Origin: Nitrospira sp.
GTDB taxonomy: Bacteria; Nitrospirota; Nitrospiria; Nitrospirales; Nitrospiraceae
Direction of reading: 5' to 3'
DNA: 64,000 nucleotides
NCBI GenBank assembly: GCA_024760525.1
Contig: CP060499.1
Location: forward strand, 558,001-622,000
A model generated the notes under the pieces. That model was given only the letters and a program-made list of their open reading frames with translations. It searched no databases and was not told where the DNA came from. Positions 26,514 through 36,678 of the stretch are shown here, in pieces; the stretch's first letter is position 1, and every line of letters starts with the position of its first letter. Position numbers and translations under genes: made by a program.

Positions 26514-28795
26514 AACAAGACAATCAGGGACATGAGCAGCATGGCGGGCAGCAACATGTCTCCGGTTGCCCCAGGGGCGAGCGTGCAGCCGCCTCCGACG
26601 TTATCGCTGGGAGCCGGCGAAGGAGGCGCGAGGTTGAAGGTTGCGGTGACAGTCGCATTTCCGGTGAGCGAGCAGAGATCAGATCCGCTGCAATCTCCAC
26701 TCCATCCTGCAAAGACAGACCTTGGATCTGGTGCTGCGGTGAGGGTTACAGTGCTACTTTGGGGAAACTGTCCATTGCATGTCGCTCCGCAGTCAATTCC
26801 TGCAGAATTGGATCTAATCGTACCGTTGCCGGCACCTGCCTTATTGACGGTGACGGTGAAATTCATCACAGCGCTGGCCAACGCGGCCCGGGCATTGATG
26901 CGCCCACCGGTCGACACCTTTCCCCTCAAAGAAGCCTTCCGATCCACTGTGTTCAGGATGGCGTTCCTCAGTTGGGATACGGTGAGATCGGGATTGACCG
27001 AGAGCAACAAGCCCGCGAGTCCCGCCACATGCGGAGTGGCCATCGAAGTACCCAGAAGAAACTGGTAGTCCATCGTTCCCGACGGCGGACCCGCAACACA
27101 GGCGACACGGACATTGTCTACATACACGCCGTCGAAGACCTGACGCTCATCGGATATGAATCGAAATCGAAAGCGTGACCCAGCCACACCATCCGCGATG
27201 TCCCCCCAGGTGAACGGTACAAATTGGCCGTTGCTGTTTTCTGTGTCCGCGCGAATGGGCTGCCAACTGGTCCCGTTGTTTCTCGATGTTTCTACAAGAA
27301 GTCCGTCTATATCCTGCTCGGTCTCCAGGCGAAGGCGGCTATCAAACCGGCATCCCCGCTGTTCCTCGGTACTAAACACTGGTCCGGTCGCGAAGGAGTC
27401 AGTGCTGTTCTGATAGTTTCCCATCGGACTGTCGGACAGACTGTTCGGTTGGCTGAATGATGCGGAATTGGTGAATCCCCAGGTACTATTAACTCCCCCG
27501 AACACATACCCGAGTCGCGCCGGGTTGGAATCGAAGTCATGGAGGAGCACATTCGTAGTCCTCGACGTGGGCCTCGTGCTGTTGATGCTGACTCCCGGTG
27601 CAGCGACCTGCACGCTGGTGGACCCGAAATTAGAGAAGCTCGCCAATTGATCATTTTGGTCCGTCGCTGCGACCGCGATCACGTTCGCCAGCGCGGCCTT
27701 CTGTTGACCGTCACACACGGAAGGAGCACTGAAATTTGCGGGGAAGCTCGGGATGTTGTCGTTATCCGATTCCTCGTTTCCCGCCGCTGCAACGAACAGC
27801 ACGCCTGCCGCATTCGTGGAACTCAACGCATCATAGAGAGCCTGGCTACAGTCGGGTCCGGCAAAGCTTGCATTGATCACCCGTGCGCCATTGTCGACAG
27901 CATAGTGGAGCGCGCTGACAATGGCAGTGGTGGATAGGGATCGATTCACCCCTCCGGCTTTCAGAGCCATCAGTTTCGCAGTCCACATCACTCCAGTTAT
28001 CCCCGTTCCGTTGTTCCCGGCTCCAGCGATGATTCCCGCGACATGAGTGCCATGTCCCGGGTTACCACCTGGATTGAGATCGAAAGGGTCCATCGGCTCA
28101 CTGTCGTTCATATGAAAATCCCATCCATGCACATCATCGATCAGCCCATTGCGATCGTCATCGATGCCGTTTCCTGGAGTCTCTCTCGGATTCGTCCACA
28201 TATTGGGTGCGAGGTCCGGATGATCATAGGCAATACCTGAGTCGATGACGGCGATAATCACGTTTGGGCTTCCCGTGCTGATGTCCCAAGCTTCCGGTGC
28301 ATCGATGTCGGCATCCGGCTTTCCCGCTGCCCCATTCACACTTTGACCGGTGTTATGGAGACCCCATAACGAACCAAATTGCGCATCGCTGGGAATGGTT
28401 TGTAGCTTGTAAAGATAGTTCGGTTCAGCATACTCAACGGCGGGATTACGTTGGTACTTCGAGACCGCTTCTTCGACCGACATGGCACCGTCTAATTTGT
28501 ACTGGTGAATCACTCTGGCATTCACGGAGAGCACTCTGACTTCTTTGGCACCGACATCTGTATTCAGAGACATGACGCCTGATATGGACACCTCATCCTT
28601 GAACTTGACGAGCACCTCTCCTGGTGCATATCGCACCGGATAACGTGTTTCCCCTGCTAACGCCGCCAGTCGGCGAGCTGCCTGTTTCTGCTCCGCGTGA
28701 ACCACACGGTCCCCCGGCACAAGTCCCGACAACGAGATTCCGACCATAGCTATTCCCAGGATGGTCCTGCCCCGGCAGAACACGATGTTCTTCAT
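26486..28795 (-). CDS. Subtilisin-like S8 peptidase with C-terminal sorting signal
   Basis: A 769-residue secreted protease. ATG 28795 precedes a signal peptide. The propeptide has GEVLVKFKDEV and VEYAEPNYLYK. The catalytic triad is Asp in IAVIDSGIAY, His in GHGTHVAGI and Ser in GTSMATPHVAGLAG. About 170 residues, including a beta-sandwich-like part (SWQPIRADTE, DGVYVDNVRV), are inserted before the Ser. After the catalytic domain comes an InlB-B-like repeat (AGWSGDCSG). The C-terminus is GGGCTL, a hydrophobic helix and RIRRRSR, a sorting signal of the CTERM type. It follows the stand-alone propeptide gene by one base. Confidence 0.9.
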   Translation of the reverse strand: MKNIVFCRGRTILGIAMVGISLSGLVPGDRVVHAEQKQAARRLAALAGETRYPVRYAPGEVLVKFKDEVSISGVMSLNTDVGAKEVRVLSVNARVIHQYKLDGAMSVEEAVSKYQRNPAVEYAEPNYLYKLQTIPSDAQFGSLWGLHNTGQSVNGAAGKPDADIDAPEAWDISTGSPNVIIAVIDSGIAYDHPDLAPNMWTNPRETPGNGIDDDRNGLIDDVHGWDFHMNDSEPMDPFDLNPGGNPGHGTHVAGIIAGAGNNGTGITGVMWTAKLMALKAGGVNRSLSTTAIVSALHYAVDNGARVINASFAGPDCSQALYDALSSTNAAGVLFVAAAGNEESDNDNIPSFPANFSAPSVCDGQQKAALANVIAVAATDQNDQLASFSNFGSTSVQVAAPGVSINSTRPTSRTTNVLLHDFDSNPARLGYVFGGVNSTWGFTNSASFSQPNSLSDSPMGNYQNSTDSFATGPVFSTEEQRGCRFDSRLRLETEQDIDGLLVETSRNNGTSWQPIRADTENSNGQFVPFTWGDIADGVAGSRFRFRFISDERQVFDGVYVDNVRVACVAGPPSGTMDYQFLLGTSMATPHVAGLAGLLLSVNPDLTVSQLRNAILNTVDRKASLRGKVSTGGRINARAALASAVMNFTVTVNKAGAGNGTIRSNSAGIDCGATCNGQFPQSSTVTLTAAPDPRSVFAGWSGDCSGSDLCSLTGNATVTATFNLAPPSPAPSDNVGGGCTLAPGATGDMLLPAMLLMSLIVLLWRIRRRSR

Positions 28796-28796
28796 C

Positions 28797-29186
28797 CTAC
28801 TTCTGCGATTTGTACCGGTAATTGGGCTCTGCATATTCGATCTCCTGATATGAAGCGAGTTGAGCGATGGCGGACTCAACCGACCGATCGTCCAAGATCA
28901 TGACGTGATAGAGGCGTCCGCGTTGAATCTCAGCCATGATGGCGATCCTGTTGTCATTCAGAATGGAGGTGATCCTTTCCGGTGAAATCCCATCCTTGAA
29001 TTTGACCAACACTTCATGCGGGACGAAGCGAGGTGTCGGGGATGTCGCAGCGGGTTCAAAGGCATGTGTCGAGATCGCGTTCCGGTTCGGTGCGTGACAG
29101 GATGTGAAGAACCAGACCGCCGACACACACATCATGATTGTGACCAATTGCGTCATCCGATGAAATAGAGCGGGCAAACGAGCCAA
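28797..29186 (-). CDS. Stand-alone S8 propeptide-like lipoprotein
   Basis: A 129-residue protein, TTG start at 29186 with AAGGAGAG eight bases upstream. A hydrophobic signal ends at TSC (Cys about residue 30), suggesting a lipoprotein. The rest is one propeptide/I9-like domain: PHEVLVKFKDGI, then IEYAEPNYRYK, nearly the same framework as the propeptide inside the following protease. It carries no protease domain. I infer an anchored folding helper or inhibitor of that protease. Confidence 0.8.
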   Translation of the reverse strand: MARLPALFHRMTQLVTIMMCVSAVWFFTSCHAPNRNAISTHAFEPAATSPTPRFVPHEVLVKFKDGISPERITSILNDNRIAIMAEIQRGRLYHVMILDDRSVESAIAQLASYQEIEYAEPNYRYKSQK

Positions 29187-29449
29187 TGAATGCTCTCCTT
29201 GAAACGGACAGGGTTATGTCGTCACCTGATCAAGGCGACTAGTTGTCGTAGAGATAGCGGTAATTATATATCCCGCTCTTGTGGGACAAAAAGGAGATAT
29301 TGTCCGATCAGTTTGGCCGAGTGTCGGCCCGGCGCCCGGTTCGCCATTTACACAAGTCGTGCTCTGATGGCGCGTGATGTATCGGCCGGGTTGTTTGGTG
29401 CCGGGTTGAATCAGGCCGCGTATGCGAGCGAGCGCTGCTCTTCCGACAA

Positions 29450-29968
29450 TCAGTCTTTCTTTGGAGCCGGCCGCTCCGGCTTTTGATGGACCCATCTGGC
29501 CGGCGTCGCGGCGGTCGAAACAAAGGCTTGGCCGAAGCCCAGGACAAAATGCGCTTCGTCAAGTTTCAATTCCCAGAGGGAAAAATCACCGAACCCAAAC
29601 ATGGGCGCTGCTTGTGGAAACCGCGTCAGATACTTGTCCTTGATCGCGCCATACGTCGGCCCATCGGGCGTAAGCGGGGCCGCCTCTCCTTGGAGGTTCA
29701 TGCGTTTCAACGCCAGAGGATTTTTCTCCGATCCGTCCGGCTCAGCGATAAACAGCGAAAGATGAGGATCGATTAGTAGATGCTGTGTATGTAACGCCAG
29801 ACGGCTGAGATGGAGATAGGCTCTGGTCCAGTCCGATCCGAACACATAGGGCACATGCGATCCGAACGGACGTCCATTCCGCAGCGTCAAGAGCACCGCG
29901 GCTCGAACATCTTGCACCAGCGCCGACCACGCCTCTTGTACGTCCCGACTCGTGAGTTCGGCTGCCAT
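29450..29968 (-). CDS. Pyridoxamine-5'-phosphate-oxidase-like flavin protein, HugZ-type
   Basis: A 172-residue protein from ATG 29968. It has the split-barrel FMN fold: AAVLLTLRNGRPFGSHVPYVF near the N-terminus, then LHLSRLALHTQHLLIDPHLSLFI and FGDFSLWELKLDEAHFVLGFG at the C-terminus. HugZ-like members use FMN/heme chemistry, but no heme ligand can be assigned here. Longer upstream in-frame starts exist (30028, 30046). Isolated gene. Confidence 0.8.
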   Translation of the reverse strand: MAAELTSRDVQEAWSALVQDVRAAVLLTLRNGRPFGSHVPYVFGSDWTRAYLHLSRLALHTQHLLIDPHLSLFIAEPDGSEKNPLALKRMNLQGEAAPLTPDGPTYGAIKDKYLTRFPQAAPMFGFGDFSLWELKLDEAHFVLGFGQAFVSTAATPARWVHQKPERPAPKKD

Positions 29969-30429
29969 GTCAATCTCGTCCGGGTGGTTACACGAAGGCT
30001 GACTCTTCGAGAAGCTCAGCAACACCATACCATCGACATCAGGCAATCACCACATGAGGAATAACGCCAAGTCCAATTTGCCATACCTCTTGACTCACTT
30101 CCGTGCGAAGCCTATCGTACTCTGGTGGGGGGAGTTAACGCCCCGAGGGAATATGGTTCAAAAGGGGGTCGAGCGTGAGGATGGTGTGCAGGACCAGCTT
30201 GTACTGGGAAGCCTAAAGTCCTCCCAAGATCTCCGCCGTACCTGATCGTCCTCGGTTAGGTGCGTGCTCCTCCCACCCTTACCGGTTTCCCCTTTCCCAC
30301 TCTAAGTCTCCGACCTCCTTTTCAGCCCGGTCGAGTTCCAGCCGTGCCTGTGTGCCGAGGCATAAATGGGATCACCTGCTATACTTTGCTCCATTGAGAC
30401 ATCATCCGTAGACCCGGGACCTAGCCAGC
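29969..30429. other. Intergenic region, no gene seen
   Basis: About 460 bases between divergent genes. A 63-codon frame (30054-30245) has no family resemblance. No convincing hairpin, palindrome or promoter was found, although promoters for both flanking genes should be here. Confidence 0.4.
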
Positions 30430-30948
30430 ATGAGACTCCTCATCCTAACCGCCATGTGTTGCGTCCTGCTGTGGCCGGTTCTTGGAACCGCACAGCTCTA
30501 TAAGTGGACCGATGAGCTGGGGAATTTCCACATCACTGATACACCGCCTCCCGGCCCTCCAAAGAAACCCTCTGTCGGCGCGGTGCCCGCACCTCAAACG
30601 ACCATCCCGAAGAAAACCATGGTCCGGCCGACCTTGCCCGTGCACCCTCAAGCGCAGATACATCTTGTACCGCCTCCAACGGTATCTCTTCCCTCGGTCA
30701 AAGAAGTCTTTGTCCAACAGGCAACGGGAGGCTTGAACCCTGATCAAGCGACCGTGACGAGTTTCTGGCAAACCTTCGAAGGCCCCGCCGTGACCACCAA
30801 GGCTCCGGTTCATCGCTGGAAAGACGAACAGGACCTTGATCACTTTACCGATATCGTGCCGACGGCCCAAGGTGGTTTGAGTGTAGACGCAAAGTTGAAA
30901 GAGGTTCCAGCAAGGCAGAAACACCTCACCGGTCAAAAGGCCAGATGA
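30430..30948 (+). CDS. Secreted DUF4124 protein with two domains
   Basis: A 172-residue protein with a signal peptide ending GTAQ. The N-terminal DUF4124 motif LYKWTDELGNFHITDTPPP is repeated more weakly at about residues 120-140 as VHRWKDEQDLDHFTD. A proline-rich linker joins them. DUF4124 proteins are small periplasmic proteins of unknown function. Stop and start overlap by four bases with the WD40 gene, so the two are coupled. Confidence 0.82.
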   Translation: MRLLILTAMCCVLLWPVLGTAQLYKWTDELGNFHITDTPPPGPPKKPSVGAVPAPQTTIPKKTMVRPTLPVHPQAQIHLVPPPTVSLPSVKEVFVQQATGGLNPDQATVTSFWQTFEGPAVTTKAPVHRWKDEQDLDHFTDIVPTAQGGLSVDAKLKEVPARQKHLTGQKAR

Positions 30949-33242
30949 AAAACAATTTCGGTTGGAGCGAACCGAACATGAATTGTTGGGAACGGCAGAC
31001 AGACTGGTTGAAGATCACACTGGTGGTCGTCATCCTATCTGTGACTCTACCGATCCGGCAGGCGGATGCCTATCTTTCCCAGACTCCTACGGCGTTTTCT
31101 GAGGATGGACGTCTCCTCCTGGTCCAGATGAGCGACTTGGTTTTATGGGATCTCGAGTCCAAGGCGCTCCTTGCCAAAGTCCCGCTCCGCTCATGCCAAC
31201 AGGTGATGGTACTGAAGCAGGACGGATGGGTGATGTGTGTGGCAAACGAAGTCGTCATCTACGATTGGAAAGCCCAAGCTTCTGTGGCAACCATTCCGGC
31301 GGAATCGCGGCAGCCTTATAGCGTGCTCGCCTATTCGAACCAGAGCGATCGGATGGTTCTCCGTCACGGCAACGATGCCGTCTCTGTCTGGCAGCTGGGC
31401 AAAAAGCTGGTGCCGCTCAAACATATCGCGCTGGATGTCAAGAAGAAGGTTCCTTCGGTGGCCGCCTCGCCAGATCTGAAAATGCTGGCGATCGCACAGG
31501 GGCACACCATTCATCTGCACGACCTTGCCGGAACAGCGATCCGCGACTTGACCATTGAAGACGGAGAGCCGCACGATCTCCTCTTTTCACCCAACGGCTC
31601 AACTCTGGCTGCGAGTGTCGGGAACACGATCCTTCTCATCGATACCGTAGACGCGTCCGTGCGTGCGCGCGCCACGCTGACGGCCGCGGAAGGAGCTCGC
31701 GGGTCGATCACGCCTCGAGTCTTCTCCCGAGACGGCCATCGACTTGTGGCGGGCAATGGGGAATGGAGTTATCCCCTGTTCGATGCCGACACGGGCAAAC
31801 AGGTCTCTTTGACCGAATTCACCTATGCCGATCAGGAACGTGGTGTGCGGTCGCATACCCACCTCTCTGCCGTCGATATTTCCGACGACGCAGACTATCT
31901 GGTTGGGCAACCGGAATATCCCTCCACCTTGCAGATGTGGGACTTGCGCGCCGGCTCCATGTTGCCGGATCTCTGCGGACACGATTGCCGGAACATGGGA
32001 CCGCGCGTCTCGCTACTCAGATGGTCGCCGACGGGTTCGAAAATTGTGGTTGGAATGCAAGGAGGCCAGAATCCGGACGTAGACGGCAAGCTGTCGGTGT
32101 GGGATGTACAGACCAGATCCCCGGAACTGGTGCTGGACCCCAGCCAACCTCAAGCGAAAGTGTTGGCGAAGCGCGTCGTGCCGGAAGTCGTGGCGGCGGA
32201 GCCGTCGGTGAATTCCGGCGGGCCTTCCGCCGCAGGTGCGAGGTCGGCCTTCATCCATGCGTCGGCGGTGCGCTCGACGGCAAGTTCCCCCAGCGCAAAC
32301 GTCCTTGCCACCACCGGCGATGACGGCATGCTCAAAATATGGGATCCGGGGCAGGGAAGGCTCTTGCGTCAACTGGTTCTCGCGACTCCCGGAAGCGCGT
32401 TGGCGTTCAGTGCCGACGGCTTGATCCTGGCGATGGGCACCACCAAGGGAGACATACGGCTATGGGAAACCCAGACCTGGCGGGAGTTTCCATCCTATTC
32501 AAGCCGGCAGGGCCGGATCAATGCTCTGCAATTTCTCCCCGGCAATCGCTTTCTCGTTGTGGCGGGAGAACAACCGAAAGTGCCTGTGGTGGATGTCTCG
32601 ACACGCGAAGTGATGAAAGAACTCGTGCATACCGGCTTCTCCCAGGCCTGTGATACGAAAGGCTGTGTCAAGAAACGGGTGATGCAGGGAGAGGCCGTAG
32701 AAAGTTTGAGTCTGGTGGATGGTAGCCCATTTCTCTTGACGGAATCACGGAACGGCCGTGCCGTCTGGGATACCAGGACCTGGAGGGAAATTGACAAGCC
32801 GGTCGGGCTCCCGGATGTGTGGGCCGGTCTCGGATGGAAACGTCCATTTGTTTCGACGACCATTCGTCCTGGTGATCCGAAGGTCTTCACGCTCGCTGTC
32901 TGGGATACCAAGCGCAATGGTGTCATGGCGAACCTCGACACCTTCACCAAACGGGACACGGAAATAGTCGAGAACGGACCGACGGTGGCATTGGGGACAT
33001 CGATGGCCGTCGATCCGCTGTATCGATGGGCGGCCACTCGTATTGGTGAACATGTGTCAGTGTGGGATCTTTCTGTTCAAGCCAAGAAGAAGACCTTCCA
33101 TGTGAAAACCCCCTCTCATCTCCACTGGACGAGCGATGGAAAATATTTGCTCGTCTCCACGCTCGACCGGAAAATGCTTGTCTGGTCCGCGGAAACCATG
33201 GAACCGGTCCATTACCTGCGGGATCCTTCCATCACACGATGA
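30945..33242 (+). CDS. Secreted WD40-repeat beta-propeller protein
   Basis: A 765-residue protein. A hydrophobic segment at about residues 22-42 (ending RQADA) precedes WD40 repeats, for example FSEDGRLLLVQM, SVWQLGKK, LLFSPNGSTLAASV, MLKIWDPGQGRLL and LAMGTTKGDIRLWE. At least ten blades suggest two propellers. No enzymatic domain is visible. Coupled by ATGA overlap to the DUF4124 protein. Likely a periplasmic scaffold; partner unknown. Confidence 0.85.
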   Translation: MKNNFGWSEPNMNCWERQTDWLKITLVVVILSVTLPIRQADAYLSQTPTAFSEDGRLLLVQMSDLVLWDLESKALLAKVPLRSCQQVMVLKQDGWVMCVANEVVIYDWKAQASVATIPAESRQPYSVLAYSNQSDRMVLRHGNDAVSVWQLGKKLVPLKHIALDVKKKVPSVAASPDLKMLAIAQGHTIHLHDLAGTAIRDLTIEDGEPHDLLFSPNGSTLAASVGNTILLIDTVDASVRARATLTAAEGARGSITPRVFSRDGHRLVAGNGEWSYPLFDADTGKQVSLTEFTYADQERGVRSHTHLSAVDISDDADYLVGQPEYPSTLQMWDLRAGSMLPDLCGHDCRNMGPRVSLLRWSPTGSKIVVGMQGGQNPDVDGKLSVWDVQTRSPELVLDPSQPQAKVLAKRVVPEVVAAEPSVNSGGPSAAGARSAFIHASAVRSTASSPSANVLATTGDDGMLKIWDPGQGRLLRQLVLATPGSALAFSADGLILAMGTTKGDIRLWETQTWREFPSYSSRQGRINALQFLPGNRFLVVAGEQPKVPVVDVSTREVMKELVHTGFSQACDTKGCVKKRVMQGEAVESLSLVDGSPFLLTESRNGRAVWDTRTWREIDKPVGLPDVWAGLGWKRPFVSTTIRPGDPKVFTLAVWDTKRNGVMANLDTFTKRDTEIVENGPTVALGTSMAVDPLYRWAATRIGEHVSVWDLSVQAKKKTFHVKTPSHLHWTSDGKYLLVSTLDRKMLVWSAETMEPVHYLRDPSITR

Positions 33243-33416
33243 CAACCTTCCGATACACTCAACCGGCAGTCATCACGAGGTCGTGATTGCGATCCATTTC
33301 TGAGCGACGCACGCAATCCCTGAAGATGGCCTTACGTGACGGAGCCATTTGGTGCCATTGTTTCCGTGAAAGTTTTGTGGTACCAACAGTGAACGCTTGT
33401 TCCTCTGAGAGGGTGA

Positions 33417-35510
33417 ATGGCAACAAAGAAAGCATCCGCGTCACATACTGATTCAACACCTTCCGCTCCTCCGTCGATTCCTGAACCAGACGCGAAGAAG
33501 AAAGCCGCCAAGCAGGCAGAACGGGTGACCGCTGTCGAGATGGGTGCGCGGCAGCGGGAGATTTCCGTCTCCGAATTTTTCACGAAGAACCGGCATCTGC
33601 TCGGGTTCGACAACCCGCGGAAGGCATTGTTGACGTGCGTCAAGGAAGCAGTCGATAACGCGCTCGATGCCTGCGAAGAAGCCGGAATTCTTCCGGACGT
33701 GACGGTCAAGTTGGAGGTTGTGCCGAACGGGGAGCCGGTCGCGCCAAGCCAAGCCAGCAGGTTTCGCGTCACCGTGACCGACAATGGCCCCGGCATTGTT
33801 CGCCAGCAGATTCCCAGAATTTTTGCGAAGCTGCTCTACGGATCCAAGTTTCATCGTTTGCGCATGAGCCGCGGCCAGCAGGGGATCGGCATTTCCGCCG
33901 CCGGGATGTATGGGCAGCTCACGACCGGGAAGCCGGTCAAAATTATTTCCCGTATCGGCCCTAAAGCCGCCGCCCATTTTTTCGAAGTCCAGATCGATAC
34001 GAAGAAGAACGAGCCGCTGGTTCACGAGAATAAACAGATCGACTGGGAGCAGCCTCGGGGCACCCAAGTTGCGCTGGAAGTCGAAGGTAAGTATCAGAAA
34101 GGCCGAGCCTCCGTCGATGAATGGCTCGAACAGACCTCCATCGCCAATCCCCACGTCAAACTGATCTATCAGACACCTGAAGGAGAGACAAAGGAATACC
34201 CCCGCACCTATCACGAATTGCCCCCGCAACCTCGCGAGATCAAGCCGCACCCATATGGCATCGAGTTCGGCATGTTGCTCAAGATGTTGCAGGACACGAA
34301 GAGCCATTCGGTTTCCGGTTTTCTCGCCAGTGATTTTTGCCGGGTGTCTTCCCCTATGGCCGATGAGATCTGCAAAGCGGCGAAGATACGACCGGATCTG
34401 AGACCCCGCGATCTGAAAGGGCCTGCCGCAGAGACGCTCTATAAAACATTGCAGGACACCAAAATCATGGCGCCGCCGACCAATTGCATTTCACCGATCG
34501 GCGAAAAGGCGATTCTCTCGGGCCTCTACAAGCAGATTAAAGGCGAGTTTTATACGGCCGTCAGCCGGCCACCGGCGGTGTATCGCGGCAACCCATTCAT
34601 CATTGAAGCAGGGCTTGCCTACGGCAATCGACCGCAGGATCAGAACAAGCCGCAACAACCGGCCAGGCCGAAAGCCGAGGGAGAGCACGAGGAGGAAGAC
34701 TCGGAACTCGCCCGGGTGATCCGTTACGCCAATCGGGTGCCGTTGCTGTATCAGCAATCGGCCTGTGCGACGTTCAAGGCCGTCATGAGCACGACGTGGA
34801 AGAACTACGGCTTGACGCAGTCGCGCGGCGCCTTGCCGGCCGGACCGATGGTCATCTTCGTCCATATGGCCTCGGTGTGGGTGCCGTTTACAAGCGAGTC
34901 CAAAGAAGCGATCGCCGATTACGACGAGATCCAAAAGGAAATCACCCTGGCGCTTCGCGAGTGCGGGAGGCGGTTAGGACTGTTCATTCGTCGGCGTGAG
35001 CGGGCGGCCAGTGAATATCGGCGGCGGAATATTTTCGAGCTGTATATCGAAGAAGTCGTCGAGGCGTGTAACCGGTTGAAAGGCGGCAAGCTGCCGAAGG
35101 AAAAACTGAAAGCACAGCTCCAGAAGGTTGCGACCTCCCGCACGGGCGGTCAGAAAACCGATGAAGCGCTGGGAAAGACCGGTGCAGGGCCTGAAGGGTT
35201 GCCTCATTCGATTATCGTCACGGCGGAGGGAGTGGAAGGCGAGACGGAATTGGCCACTCAGGTCGAGGCCGATCGGGTTGCAGCGGCGCCGGCGGCTGAG
35301 CCGGATCTGCTGAGTGACACACGGTCGGTAGACGAGAGTGCTTCGATAGAGAAATCCAGCCGACCAAAAACATCGGAAAAGTCGCTCAGGAAGAAGAGAT
35401 CGAAACCAGATCAAATGGCGCTCTTTGCCGGCGGGTCTGGGGCGAAGAAGAAACCAGGTGGCAAGTCTGTCCGGCCGGCCAAGGCAGCGGCTCCGCGCAA
35501 ATCTAAATAG
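33417..35510 (+). CDS. top6B: DNA topoisomerase VI subunit B
   Basis: A 697-residue GHKL ATPase. Bergerat motifs are VKEAVDNALDAC, VTVTDNGPGI and GQQGIGISAAGMYGQ. Transducer-domain sequence follows. The C-terminal 150 residues are an extension rich in Lys, Ala and Ser, longer than the archaeal protein (about 530 residues). With the adjacent A subunit it should relax and decatenate DNA by ATP-driven double-strand passage. Topo VI is mainly archaeal and plant; bacterial copies are uncommon. Six bases before top6A. Confidence 0.95.
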   Translation: MATKKASASHTDSTPSAPPSIPEPDAKKKAAKQAERVTAVEMGARQREISVSEFFTKNRHLLGFDNPRKALLTCVKEAVDNALDACEEAGILPDVTVKLEVVPNGEPVAPSQASRFRVTVTDNGPGIVRQQIPRIFAKLLYGSKFHRLRMSRGQQGIGISAAGMYGQLTTGKPVKIISRIGPKAAAHFFEVQIDTKKNEPLVHENKQIDWEQPRGTQVALEVEGKYQKGRASVDEWLEQTSIANPHVKLIYQTPEGETKEYPRTYHELPPQPREIKPHPYGIEFGMLLKMLQDTKSHSVSGFLASDFCRVSSPMADEICKAAKIRPDLRPRDLKGPAAETLYKTLQDTKIMAPPTNCISPIGEKAILSGLYKQIKGEFYTAVSRPPAVYRGNPFIIEAGLAYGNRPQDQNKPQQPARPKAEGEHEEEDSELARVIRYANRVPLLYQQSACATFKAVMSTTWKNYGLTQSRGALPAGPMVIFVHMASVWVPFTSESKEAIADYDEIQKEITLALRECGRRLGLFIRRRERAASEYRRRNIFELYIEEVVEACNRLKGGKLPKEKLKAQLQKVATSRTGGQKTDEALGKTGAGPEGLPHSIIVTAEGVEGETELATQVEADRVAAAPAAEPDLLSDTRSVDESASIEKSSRPKTSEKSLRKKRSKPDQMALFAGGSGAKKKPGGKSVRPAKAAAPRKSK

Positions 35511-35516
35511 GACATC

Positions 35517-36620
35517 ATGACGACGAAGACGAACAAAACGACCCTTGTCGAGAAGAAGCTGATCGGCCTGGCCGATATCGTGGTCCTGGCAGCCGAGCGG
35601 TCGAAAGACCCGACGTTTCAGATTCCGATCCGCGCCCTCTCCAATGTGTCCTTCAACGAGCGGAAGGGTCTGATCGAGATGGGCGGCAAGAAACAAGAGC
35701 GGTCGTTTTTCAACGTCGGCATGGCGAAGAAATTCATGCAGACGGTGCTGGTGGCGGACGCCCTTTCTGAGTTGCAGCGCGCCGATCTGACGACGTCGCT
35801 ACGCGAAATCTACTATCGCACGAAACATACGATCAAAGACTCCCACGAGAACACCTTCGATACACAGGACGAATCCGATCCGGTTATTGAAGATTTGGAA
35901 GTGTCTCTCGCCGCGCTTCGTGAGGAGTTGCATGTTCGAGCGGAGAACAGCGGCAGTATCGTCGGGCCCGTGGTCTTCGGAGATGACGGCGACCGGGTTG
36001 ATTGCTCCAAGCTCGGCAAGGGCGGGTACTCGGTGCCGTCGATTGTGGAACCTGAATATCTGGAGATTCGCCGCTGCACGGCGGATTTCGTGTTGCTTGT
36101 CGAAAAGGGAACGCAGTGGAACCGGCTGTCGGAGGACAAGTTCTGGCGTCGCTATAACTGCGTGCTACTTACGGGCAATGGCCAACCGCCGCGCGGAGTC
36201 AGACGCCTAGCAAGACGGCTCCATGAGGAACATCGTCTGCCGGTCTATGTGCTGGTCGACAACGATCCATGGGGATACTACATCTACTCCGTCATCAAAC
36301 AGGGTTCGATCAATCTGGCCTTTGAAAGCCAGCGCATGGCAATCCCGAAAGCCAAGTTCATGGGTTTATCGAGCGCCGACCCGGAGCGGTATGAGTTGCC
36401 GCGCAACGTCGGCATCAAGTTGAACGACAAAGACATCGCCCGCGCAAAAGAGTTGATGAACTATCAGTGGTTCCAGAAACCGGCCTGGCAGGCGGAGATC
36501 AAGCGTATGCTGGCGAGTGGATTGAAGTACGAGCTTGATGCGTTGGCGAACAAAGACTTTCAGTACCTCACCAAGAAGTACCTGCCGAGGAAACTCAAAG
36601 AGAAAGATTGGTTGGACTAG
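35517..36620 (+). CDS. top6A: DNA topoisomerase VI subunit A (Spo11-like)
   Basis: A 367-residue protein. The catalytic tyrosine is in LREIYYRTKHT. The Toprim metal site is Glu in LLVEKGTQWNRL and Asp-x-Asp in VLVDNDPWGYYIYS. It makes the transient double-strand break and is structurally related to Spo11. It starts six bases after subunit B, and the helicase gene follows at 36679. Length is normal for the family. Confidence 0.95.
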   Translation: MTTKTNKTTLVEKKLIGLADIVVLAAERSKDPTFQIPIRALSNVSFNERKGLIEMGGKKQERSFFNVGMAKKFMQTVLVADALSELQRADLTTSLREIYYRTKHTIKDSHENTFDTQDESDPVIEDLEVSLAALREELHVRAENSGSIVGPVVFGDDGDRVDCSKLGKGGYSVPSIVEPEYLEIRRCTADFVLLVEKGTQWNRLSEDKFWRRYNCVLLTGNGQPPRGVRRLARRLHEEHRLPVYVLVDNDPWGYYIYSVIKQGSINLAFESQRMAIPKAKFMGLSSADPERYELPRNVGIKLNDKDIARAKELMNYQWFQKPAWQAEIKRMLASGLKYELDALANKDFQYLTKKYLPRKLKEKDWLD

Positions 36621-36678
36621 CCAGCCCCATTTGAGCCGGCGTCGCGGCGCCGGCTGTTCTCACGTGCACACACTGGCC

